8,239 nt of DNA, taken from the NCBI GenBank assembly GCA_021845835.1, contig JAJZVE010000185.1, positions 1-8,239 on the forward strand, given 5' to 3'. The position numbers and the translations under genes are program-made. The stretch is from Pseudomonadota bacterium. GTDB lineage: Bacteria; Pseudomonadota; Alphaproteobacteria; Acetobacterales; Acetobacteraceae. Below the pieces are notes generated by a model. The model was not told the origin of the DNA and did not search any database. It saw only the letters and a list, made by a program, of their open reading frames with translations. Positions within the stretch are counted from its first letter, which is position 1. The number at the start of each line of letters is the position of its first letter. Shown here in pieces: positions 1 to 5,881 of this stretch.

Positions 1-513
1 ATCGGTCAGCGATTGTCCCGAGACCACAGGCCCATGATTTGCCAGCAGCACGGCCCGCGCGCCGTGTGCCGCGGCACGGATCGCGGGTTCCATGGCCGGG
101 TCGCCGGGACGATAGTACGGCACGATTGGCATCGCGCGTCCGATCCGCATGACGAAATACGGCGTCAGCGGCGGGATCGGATTGCCGGCGTCCACGTCCG
201 GCAGGCACGCCACCGCCGTCGCCATCGTCGAATGCAGATGCACGACGGCGCCAGCCTCCGCGCGCGCCGTGTAGAAGGCGCGGTGCATGAACACTTCCTT
301 CGACGGCTTGTCGCCATCGACATGCGCGAACGACCCGTCGAGCCGCGACAGCCGCGCCGCATCCAGCCGGCCGAGCGAGGAATTGGTCGGCGTGATGAGA
401 TAGCCGTCATCCAGCCGCACGCTGATGTTGCCGGCGCTGCCGACGGAAAAGCCGCGCGCGAACAGGCTCCCGGCAAGATCAACCAGCCGGCGGCGCGTCT
501 CCGCCTCGGTCAT
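1..513 (-). CDS. otnC: 3-oxo-tetronate 4-phosphate decarboxylase (class II aldolase/adducin family), 3' end cut by window edge
   Basis: The first 171 residues are present and the frame is open to the window edge, so the C-terminus is missing; family members are usually a little over 200 residues. The protein is a zinc-dependent class II aldolase. The expected residues are visible: catalytic Glu73 in PSKEV, zinc ligands His92 and His94 in VHLHS, and His160 in LANHGPVV, plus the substrate-site stretch GSAGNISVR at 25-33. OtnC decarboxylates 3-oxo-tetronate 4-phosphate to dihydroxyacetone phosphate in cytoplasmic catabolism of threonate or erythronate. The specific assignment rests mainly on the adjacent otnK, since fuculose and ribulose phosphate aldolases share the fold. 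The ATG overlaps the otnK stop in an ATGA tetranucleotide, and a strong GGAGG lies 7 nt upstream. It is the last visible gene of the left operon. Whether an isomerase (OtnI) or dehydrogenase follows cannot be seen. Confidence 0.88.
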   Translation of the reverse strand, partial: MTEAETRRRLVDLAGSLFARGFSVGSAGNISVRLDDGYLITPTNSSLGRLDAARLSRLDGSFAHVDGDKPSKEVFMHRAFYTARAEAGAVVHLHSTMATAVACLPDVDAGNPIPPLTPYFVMRIGRAMPIVPYYRPGDPAMEPAIRAAAHGARAVLLANHGPVVSGQSLTD

Positions 514-1787
514 CGTGTTTCCTCCAGCATGGCAAACGATTTTGCGAAGAAATCGGACGCGCCGAAATTGCCGCTCTTCAGCGCCAGCAGCAGCGCCGGG
601 CCGCTGCCCTCGGCAAACGTCCAGGGTACGCCGGGGTCGATCTCCGCGCCGATGCGCAAGCTGCGCACGCCAAGCCGCGTCACCACGGCGCCCGCAGTCT
701 CCCCGCCCGCCACCACCAGCCGCCGCACGCCACCCGCGACCATCGCCGCGGCGATTTCAGCCAGCGCGTGCTCCACCAGCGCGCCGGCCTGTTCGCGCCC
801 GAGTTGCTTCTGCAGTGCCGTCACCTTGTCCGGCGGTGCCGAGGCGGCGACCAGAACGGGGGTGGCGCCGAGCTTGCCGTCCAGCCATGCGCGCGCCTGC
901 GCCGCCAGCGCCGCTGCATCGGGGGTCGCCAGCGGATCGAGTTCCAGAGTGGGGATTTTCCCGCGCACCGTCGCGATCTGCAGCAGCGTCGCGCGCGAGC
1001 AGGAACCGGCCAGTACCGCCGCGTGCCCCGCCACATGCGGCAGCGCCCCCGGATCGGCGAGCGACGGCAGCAGGCCGGCAGCGCGGAAATTATCCGGCAG
1101 GCCGAGCGCGACCCCGGAGCCGCCGGTGACCAGCGCGTGCGAGGCCGCCGCCGTGCCGATCGCGCGCAAATGCGCGTCCGTGATCGCATCGACGATGGCG
1201 TAGCGCCGGCCCTGCTCCTTCAGCGCCGTCAGGGCGCGGCGGATCGCGTCAGCGCCCTGCTCCACCGTCTCGAACGCGACAAGACCGACCGTGCCGTCGG
1301 TCTGCCGCGACAGCACGCGCACGAGATTGGCATCCGTCATCGGCGTGAGCGGATGGTGTTCCATGCCGCTTTCGTTCAGCAGCACGTTGCCGACGAACAG
1401 GTGCCCCTGATAGACGGTGCGCCGGTTGGTCGGAAACGCCGGACAGGCGAGCGCGAAGCCGCAACCGAGTTCGGCGATCAGCGCATCCGCGACCGGCCCG
1501 ATATTGCCGCGCTCGGTGCTGTCGAAGGTCGAGCAGTACTTGAAGAAGAACTGCCGGCAGCCGGCAAGCCGCAGCCATCCCAGCGCGGCGCGGCTGTCGG
1601 CGACCGCGGCGGCGGCCGGCGTGGTGCGCGATTTCAGCGCCACCACGACCGCATCGGCATCCGGCACCGCGTCGCCCGGCGACGGCACGCCGATCAGTTG
1701 CACGGTGCGCATGCCGTTCCTGACCAGCATGGACGCGAGGTCGGTCGCGCCGGTGAAATCGTCGGCGATGCAGCCCAGCAGCGGCAT
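510..1787 (-). CDS. otnK: 3-oxo-tetronate kinase OtnK (four-carbon acid sugar kinase family, former DUF1537)
   Basis: This 425-residue protein has the normal full length for OtnK. It phosphorylates 3-oxo-tetronate at O4 with ATP, making the substrate of OtnC, in the cytoplasm. The N-terminal sugar-acid-binding domain carries IADDFTGATD at 7-16, KYCSTFDST at 83-91, GNIGPV at 94-99, and the characteristic YQGHLFVGN...LNESGMEHHPLTPM block at 126-150. The C-terminal nucleotide-binding domain carries the glycine-rich GGETAGAVV at 361-369 and the family's terminal signature LALKSGNFGASDFF at 401-414. The start is an ATG with AAGGAG (1797-1802) 9 nt upstream, and only 3 bp separate it from the upstream glycosyltransferase stop. 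The stop overlaps the otnC start. The family is clear. Whether the natural substrate derives from D-threonate, L-threonate or D-erythronate cannot be told from the sequence. Confidence 0.93.
   Translation of the reverse strand: MPLLGCIADDFTGATDLASMLVRNGMRTVQLIGVPSPGDAVPDADAVVVALKSRTTPAAAAVADSRAALGWLRLAGCRQFFFKYCSTFDSTERGNIGPVADALIAELGCGFALACPAFPTNRRTVYQGHLFVGNVLLNESGMEHHPLTPMTDANLVRVLSRQTDGTVGLVAFETVEQGADAIRRALTALKEQGRRYAIVDAITDAHLRAIGTAAASHALVTGGSGVALGLPDNFRAAGLLPSLADPGALPHVAGHAAVLAGSCSRATLLQIATVRGKIPTLELDPLATPDAAALAAQARAWLDGKLGATPVLVAASAPPDKVTALQKQLGREQAGALVEHALAEIAAAMVAGGVRRLVVAGGETAGAVVTRLGVRSLRIGAEIDPGVPWTFAEGSGPALLLALKSGNFGASDFFAKSFAMLEETR
521..525 (-). promoter_or_regulatory. Shine-Dalgarno of otnC inside the otnK 3' end
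   Basis: On the minus strand this reads GGAGG followed by AAACACG and then the ATG at 513, a spacing of 7 nt. It lies inside the last codons of otnK and fixes the otnC start. The site suggests otnC is translated strongly in its own right as well as by coupling to otnK. Confidence 0.75.
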
Positions 1788-1790
1788 GTC

Positions 1791-2831
1791 TCAAACTCCT
1801 TCCAGCGCCGCCGCGAACGCGGCGGCCTGCGTCGTCCAGTCCGGCAGCGCGTGTCCGGCCTCCCAGGCCGCTGCGCGCATGCCCTCGCGCAGCGCACGGT
1901 CGAAGATCAGGCGGCGCAGCGCGCGCGACAGCGCGGCGTCGTCGCCGACTGCGACCACGACGCCGGTCTGCGGCGTCACCAGCGCACCGGCCGCGCCGCC
2001 GTCGCTCACGGCAACCGGCACGCCCCGCTTCAACGCTTCGGCGATCGCCATGCCGTAGCCCTCGAAGCGTGTCGCCAGCGCGAACAGGTCGGCCCGCTGC
2101 CACAGGGTTTCGAGCGCGTCGGCGACCACCTCGCCGGCGAAGGTCACGCGCGCGGCGATGCCCAGTTCGGCCGCCAGTGTCTGCAGTGCAGTCGCGCAGG
2201 CGGCGTCGCGCGTCCCGCCGGCGATGGTCAGGCTCCAGTCCAGATCGGGCAGTTTCGCCAGCGCGCGCAGCAGCACGTCATGCCCCTTGCGCGGCGTGAT
2301 GACACCGACCGACAGGATCGCGCAGCCTGGCCCGCCCGAGCCCGCGCTGCGCTGCGCCGCCGCCGTGCCCGGCACCACGATGGCCAGCCGGTCGTGCGCG
2401 ACGCCGAAGTCCGTCGCCAGCCGCTCGGCGGTTGTCGGGCTGGTGACGATGACGCGGGCGAGGCGTGCGAACAGCATGCGCTCGGCGCGGCGCAGCGTGT
2501 CGCGTTCGGCTTCGGGGCGATCCGGTTCCAGTGCCGTCGGATGATGGATCAGCCCGACCGTTGCGCGCGCGGCGAGCGCGTCGGCCAGCGGTGCGAAGGC
2601 GGGCAGCGCCAGGCCGTCGATCACCGGCACCGCGTCCGGCGGCACGCGCGCCCACGCCGCGCGCGCGCTCGCCTCCGCCGCCGCGTCGGCCAGCGGGCGT
2701 TGCCCGTCGAGTTCCAGTACCTCGACGTGATGGCTGGCAGCGCGCAACTCGGCGACGATGGCGCGATCATAGCCGTAGCCGCCGGTGACCGTCGTGAACG
2801 GCGCGGGGACCAGCAGGGCGAGGCGCATCAT
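1791..2831 (-). CDS. GT4-family (GT-B fold) glycosyltransferase
   Basis: This 346-residue protein is a soluble retaining glycosyltransferase of the GT4 type. The N-terminal acceptor domain begins with a beta strand and the glycine loop TGGYGYDR at 16-23. The C-terminal donor domain carries SVGVITPRKGHDVLL at 174-188, with Arg181 and Lys182 expected to contact the nucleotide-sugar phosphates. It also has the GT4 E-x7-E motif EGYGMAIAE, Glu257 to Glu265, followed by SDGGAAGALV. There is no signal peptide or membrane segment. Donor and acceptor cannot be read from the sequence. It lies between the pterin-synthase-like gene (4 bp overlap) and otnK (3 bp gap), so its acceptor may be the small molecule handled by its neighbours rather than a surface polysaccharide; that is inference. 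Two adjacent ATG codons are available at 2831 and 2828. The GAAGG at 2841-2845 is better spaced for the first. Confidence 0.9.
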   Translation of the reverse strand: MMRLALLVPAPFTTVTGGYGYDRAIVAELRAASHHVEVLELDGQRPLADAAAEASARAAWARVPPDAVPVIDGLALPAFAPLADALAARATVGLIHHPTALEPDRPEAERDTLRRAERMLFARLARVIVTSPTTAERLATDFGVAHDRLAIVVPGTAAAQRSAGSGGPGCAILSVGVITPRKGHDVLLRALAKLPDLDWSLTIAGGTRDAACATALQTLAAELGIAARVTFAGEVVADALETLWQRADLFALATRFEGYGMAIAEALKRGVPVAVSDGGAAGALVTPQTGVVVAVGDDAALSRALRRLIFDRALREGMRAAAWEAGHALPDWTTQAAAFAAALEGV

Positions 2832-3229
2832 GCGATCGCGCCTTCATAGGCCGCCCAGGCGAGCGGACTTTCGCGCAGCAGCACCTTCAGCGCCGCGACC
2901 CGCCTGCCGCCTGCACCCAGCGTGCCGCCACGACAGGCGGCGGCGAGCAGGTTCCAGACATGCTGCGCCACCACCTCGGTCGTGGTGTTGCGCCCGGCAA
3001 GGTCCGGCACCTCGTCGAGATTGCGGTAGTCGAGCGTGTCCAGGATGCGCCGCAATTCGGTGCGCGCCAGCCCGATATCGACCAGCAGCCCGAGCGGATC
3101 GAGCTGCGGCGCGCGGAATTCCGCCTCGACGGCGTAGGTGGCTCCGTGCAGGCGTTGCGCGGGACCGAATTCGGCGCCGCGGAAGGCGTGCGCGATCATG
3201 ATGTGGTCGCAGACGGTCAGGCTGTACAT
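2828..3229 (-). CDS. Divergent 6-pyruvoyl-tetrahydropterin synthase / QueD-like protein with altered active site
   Basis: This 133-residue protein has the length and residue pattern of the T-fold 6-pyruvoyl-tetrahydropterin synthase/6-carboxytetrahydropterin synthase family. Aligned by eye to E. coli QueD, it keeps the first zinc ligand (His14 in MIAHAF), the second (His28 in RLHGATY), the Asp of the catalytic pair (Asp67 in LDYRNLD), the NTTTE block at 81-85 that matches the family's P-T-S-E segment, and the pterin-anchoring Glu (Glu120 in LLRES). It lacks three usual residues: the third zinc His of HGH is Ala30, the catalytic Cys position is Ala24, and the His after the catalytic Asp is Tyr68. 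It may therefore bind a pterin-like ligand without standard QueD or PTPS chemistry. The start is supported by GAGGAA 8 nt upstream. It follows the dehydrogenase by 12 bp and overlaps the GT4 gene by 4 bp. Family membership is fairly sure; function is unknown. Confidence 0.8.
   Translation of the reverse strand: MYSLTVCDHIMIAHAFRGAEFGPAQRLHGATYAVEAEFRAPQLDPLGLLVDIGLARTELRRILDTLDYRNLDEVPDLAGRNTTTEVVAQHVWNLLAAACRGGTLGAGGRRVAALKVLLRESPLAWAAYEGAIA
2841..2845 (-). promoter_or_regulatory. Shine-Dalgarno of the GT4 gene, deciding between two adjacent ATG starts
   Basis: GAAGG on the minus strand lies 9 nt from the ATG at 2831 and 12 nt from the ATG at 2828, favouring the outer start. It sits inside the last codons of the upstream pterin-synthase-like gene. 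The outer start overlaps that gene's stop as ATGA. Confidence 0.45.
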
Positions 3230-3241
3230 CCCGCGTGTTCC

Positions 3242-4210
3242 TCAATAGCCGCGCGTCGTATCGATCCGGTTCGGCAGGGCCTCGCCGGAGCGCCAGGCGC
3301 GCAGGTTGGCGAACAGGATCGCCAGGCTGCGATCATTGTAGGATGCCGGATCGTCGCAGGACACGTGCGGCGTTGCGATCAGGTTGCGGGTGCGCCAGAT
3401 GCGGTGTGCCGGCGGCAGCGGCTCCACCGGGAACACGTCCAGCACCGCGCCGCCAAGCCGCTCGGCGTCCAGCAGATCGCACAGCGCGTCGGTGTCGAGC
3501 AGCGCGCCGCGGCCGATGTTCACCACGGCCGCGGCTGCCGGCAGCAGATCGAGGCGGCGGCGGTCGATCAGGCCGCGCGTGGCCGGCGTCAGCGGACAGG
3601 CGAGCAGCAGCAGGTCGGCGCGGGGCAGCAGCGCGTCCAGGCCCGCGACCGCGGCAACCGCGGCGAAGTCGGGATGCGCCGTGCCGCGCGTGTTCACGCC
3701 CGTCACGCGCACCGCCAGCGCGCGTAGCTGGCGCGCCCCGGCACTGCCGAGGTCGCCGGTGCCGACGATCACCGCATGGCGGCCGGCGAGCGGCCGGGCC
3801 GGCAGCTTGTGCCATCGTTCTTCGTGCTGTGCGGCGAGCAGGGCGGGCAGGCGGGCCGCCAGCAGCAGCGCCGCCATCGCCATATACTCGCCCGCCTTCG
3901 GCCCGTGCGTGCCGCGGTTATTCAGCAGCACCGCTCGGTCCGGCAGCCAGTCGAACGGCGCCAGCCCGTCCACGCCGGCCGCGTTCACGAATACGAGCGC
4001 GAGCCGCGGCGTCGCCAGCGGGCGGAGCCGGCGCAGCGCCGCGGTCGGGCCGACCAGCAGCTCCACTTCGCCGCGGACGCGGGCGAAATCGGCGTCGGTG
4101 TCGCCAAAACTGACGACGTGTGCCGGCTCGCCGGCGGCGGCGCGCTGCCATTGCGCCGGGGTGATCGCGAAGCCGGGGTCGCCGGGGTCGTTCTGGACAT
4201 GCACACGCAT
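3242..4210 (-). CDS. D-isomer specific 2-hydroxyacid dehydrogenase
   Basis: The reading frame gives 322 residues from the ATG at 4210. It belongs to the SerA/GhrA-type D-2-hydroxyacid dehydrogenases, which interconvert 2-oxoacids and D-2-hydroxyacids with NAD(P)H in the cytoplasm. The Rossmann loop is VGTGDLGSAGA at 149-159. The catalytic triad is visible as Arg234 (NIGRGALLD), Glu263 (DVFPVEPLPP) and His282 (ATPHVS). The second Rossmann strand ends GVNTRG, with Asn173 and Arg175 where NAD enzymes usually carry Asp, so NADP(H) is more likely. An in-frame ATG at 4252 would add 14 residues. I chose 4210 because the protein then begins directly with the first beta strand (MRVHVQND); neither start has a convincing ribosome site. 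It is the promoter-proximal gene of the left operon. Glyoxylate/hydroxypyruvate reduction, or a role on a four-carbon acid, are possible; the substrate is not determined. Confidence 0.88.
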   Translation of the reverse strand: MRVHVQNDPGDPGFAITPAQWQRAAAGEPAHVVSFGDTDADFARVRGEVELLVGPTAALRRLRPLATPRLALVFVNAAGVDGLAPFDWLPDRAVLLNNRGTHGPKAGEYMAMAALLLAARLPALLAAQHEERWHKLPARPLAGRHAVIVGTGDLGSAGARQLRALAVRVTGVNTRGTAHPDFAAVAAVAGLDALLPRADLLLLACPLTPATRGLIDRRRLDLLPAAAAVVNIGRGALLDTDALCDLLDAERLGGAVLDVFPVEPLPPAHRIWRTRNLIATPHVSCDDPASYNDRSLAILFANLRAWRSGEALPNRIDTTRGY

Positions 4211-4317
4211 GGCGGCGAACCTGCCACGAAGCGGCCTGTCCGCACAGGGCATCCATCCGCACAGGACAGGCAGCGCCGCTTCCGTCGCGGCGCCGGCGCT
4301 GTCACCCTGAGCGGCGC
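4211..4317. promoter_or_regulatory. Divergent intergenic region between the left operon and the pseudouridine synthase gene
   Basis: These 107 bp separate the start of the leftward dehydrogenase operon from the rightward pseudouridine synthase, so promoters for both probably lie here. I see no convincing -35/-10 pair. A GTGACA hexamer at 4300-4305 on the minus strand resembles a -35, but no matching -10 follows at the right spacing. The region contains the repeat cluster listed separately. If the dehydrogenase started at 4252, the spacer would shrink to 65 bp. Confidence 0.4.
4235..4270. repeat. Short direct and inverted repeat cluster in the divergent promoter region
   Basis: The decamer TCCGCACAGG occurs twice, at 4239-4248 and 4256-4265, offset by 17 bp. 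CCTGTCC at 4235-4241 is the exact inverse complement of GGACAGG at 4264-4270, and CCTGT/ACAGG also form a smaller 5 bp inverted pair at 4235-4239 and 4244-4248. The arrangement is compatible with a regulator binding site. Short repeats are, however, fairly likely by chance in such GC-rich DNA. Confidence 0.45.
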
Positions 4318-4983
4318 ATGGTGATCCCGATCCTGTTCCGCGATGCCCGCTTCGTCGTGCTCGACAAGCCCGCCGGCCTGCCGGTGCATGCCGGCCCGCG
4401 CGGCGGGGCGAGCGTGGAGGACGTCTTTCCGATGTTGAGCCGGCGGCGCGACGGACCGTGGCTCGCGCACCGCCTGGACGCCGACACCGCCGGCTGCCTC
4501 GTGGTCGCGCTGCGGCGCGCCTCGCTGCACGCGGCGCAGGCGGCGTTCGCCGCGGGGGCGGCGGACAAGACCTATTGGGCGGTCGTGGTCGGCGGCCCGG
4601 CGGCGGAGCTGGGCACCGTCGAGGCGCCGTTGCTGAAAGTGAGCGACCGCGCCGGCTGGCGCATGCGGGCGGATGCGCGGGGCGCGCCGGCGGTGACCGA
4701 GTGGCGGGTGATGGGGCGCGGCGCGGGGCTGGCCTGGCTGGAACTCAGGCCGCGCACGGGGCGGACACATCAGGTACGGGCGCATTGCGCGCTGCTCGGC
4801 TGCCCGCTGCTGGGCGATCCGGTCTATGGCGCCGGCGAGGGACGGCTGCAGCTGCTGGCGCGCGCCATCGCCCTGCCGCTCGACCCGCCGCTGGCGGCCA
4901 CGGCGCCGGTGCCCGCGCATATGCGCGCGGCGCTCGCCACCTGCGGCTGGCTCAGCCCAGCAGGAACCACAGCCGGAACGTAA
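4318..4983 (+). CDS. RluA-family RNA pseudouridine synthase
   Basis: This 221-residue protein isomerises uridine to pseudouridine in structured RNA (rRNA or tRNA). The catalytic motif is HRLDADTAG at 51-59, with Asp54 as the nucleophile. Other family blocks follow in order: LDKPAGLPVHAG at 15-26, RPRTGRTHQVRAH at 144-156 and LLGDPVYG at 164-171. There is no N-terminal S4 RNA-binding domain, so it is a short catalytic-domain-only member, like RluA or TruC/RluE-sized proteins; the target uridine cannot be predicted. The Ser common in HRLDxxTSG is Ala58. It is the only plus-strand gene in the window and divergent from the left operon. Its last 32 bp run over the end of the convergent GT2 gene. 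A GTG one codon after the ATG is an alternative start, and no strong ribosome site is visible. Confidence 0.92.
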   Translation: MVIPILFRDARFVVLDKPAGLPVHAGPRGGASVEDVFPMLSRRRDGPWLAHRLDADTAGCLVVALRRASLHAAQAAFAAGAADKTYWAVVVGGPAAELGTVEAPLLKVSDRAGWRMRADARGAPAVTEWRVMGRGAGLAWLELRPRTGRTHQVRAHCALLGCPLLGDPVYGAGEGRLQLLARAIALPLDPPLAATAPVPAHMRAALATCGWLSPAGTTAGT

Positions 4984-5881
4984 GCGTCTCCAGAGCGGTC
5001 TGGCGCACCAGTCCCGGCAGGCGCAGCGCCGCCAGCCGGCGCCGCCGTCCGCCGGTCAGCGCCGCCTGCAGCCGTGCCACGTCGCGCCGCGCCGCCGGGC
5101 TGAGCAGGGCGGGCTGCGCGGCGAGGGCGGCGACGTTGGCGCGGAACAGGTGCATGAACGCGCCCGGCCCGCGGACCAGCGCGCCGCGGGCGCGGCCGAG
5201 CGTCGATGGCGGCGCGCCGACCGCGTTCGCCACGTGCTGGCGATACAGCACCAGCGGCAGCGGGTCCGCGAGCACGCGCCCGCCCGCCGCCGCCACCAGC
5301 ACGTAGCTCCACCAGTCATGCAGCATATCCTCCGGCGCGCGGCTGCCGGCGATTAGGGCGGCGGCGGCGCGGTTGAGCGAAATGGTGCAGCCGGTTGCGA
5401 TATTCTGCGCCAGCGCGGCGGGGAAGCCGGGCGGACGGCAGAGCTGCGGCGATTCGCCCAGCGGCGCGAGCGTCGCGTCCACCAGACGCTGCCGCGCGCA
5501 GGCCAGCGCCGGCACGCCCTCTGCCGCGCCGGCCAGGGCCGCCATGCCGCGCGCCAGCTTCTCCGGCAGCCACACGTCGTCCTGGTCGGAAAACGCAACG
5601 GCATCTCCCGGCCCGAGCGATGGCAGCGCCGCCCGCAGCAGGGCAAGGAAACTGCCCTGGACGCCGAGCCGGCCGGCGGGGGCATCGAGGCGGCGGCAGC
5701 GGTCGGCGCCGACGCGGGCGGCGAACCCGGCCATCACCGGGATGGTCGCGTCGGTCGAGCCGACGTAGAGCAACAGCAGGGTCCAGTCGGCATGCGTCTG
5801 GGTGAGGTAGCTCGCCAGTTGCTCGGGCAGGAAGACCGCGCCGTTGTAGGTGGCGAGCAGGATGACGACGCGCCCGCTCAC
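4952..5881 (-). CDS. GT2-family (GT-A fold) glycosyltransferase, possible rhamnosyltransferase
   Basis: From a GTG at 5881 the protein has 309 residues. That start overlaps the rfbD stop as GTGA and places the protein directly before the first beta strand, VVILLATYNG. An ATG at 5965 exists, but it would lie deep inside rfbD and add an arginine-rich, non-homologous leader. Family features are ATYNG at 10-14, the metal-binding SDQDDVWLPEKL at 98-109, NIATGCTISLNR at 160-171, the likely catalytic-base region HDWW at 188-191, and LYRQHVANAVGA at 212-223. The first nucleotide-binding motif is odd: where the family has DDGSTD, this protein reads YVGSTD (39-44). It is the last gene of the dTDP-rhamnose operon, so transfer of L-rhamnose to a surface glycan is a reasonable inference but is not shown by the sequence. 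It has no clear membrane helix. Confidence 0.87.
   Translation of the reverse strand: MSGRVVILLATYNGAVFLPEQLASYLTQTHADWTLLLLYVGSTDATIPVMAGFAARVGADRCRRLDAPAGRLGVQGSFLALLRAALPSLGPGDAVAFSDQDDVWLPEKLARGMAALAGAAEGVPALACARQRLVDATLAPLGESPQLCRPPGFPAALAQNIATGCTISLNRAAAALIAGSRAPEDMLHDWWSYVLVAAAGGRVLADPLPLVLYRQHVANAVGAPPSTLGRARGALVRGPGAFMHLFRANVAALAAQPALLSPAARRDVARLQAALTGGRRRRLAALRLPGLVRQTALETLTFRLWFLLG

Noticed and set aside
13..1203. 396-codon plus-strand open frame opposite otnC and otnK
   Set aside because: Low-complexity Ala/Ser/Pro/Arg composition with no motif. The minus strand encodes intact catalytic motifs across the whole interval.
768..2849. 693-codon open frame on the plus strand antisense to otnK and the GT4 gene
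   Set aside because: It is very rich in Arg, Ala, Gln and Gly without recognisable domains, lies opposite two well-identified genes, and is the expected mirror of GC-biased third positions.
2828..3229. Assigning the small protein as queD (queuosine biosynthesis)
   Set aside because: Key catalytic and zinc positions are replaced, and no queC, queE or folE gene is nearby.
4990..5003. CCAGA-GCGG-TCTGG hairpin just after the pseudouridine synthase stop, considered as a terminator
   Set aside because: The stem is only 5 bp, no T-run follows on either strand, and it lies inside GT2 coding sequence. Such stems are common by chance at this GC content.
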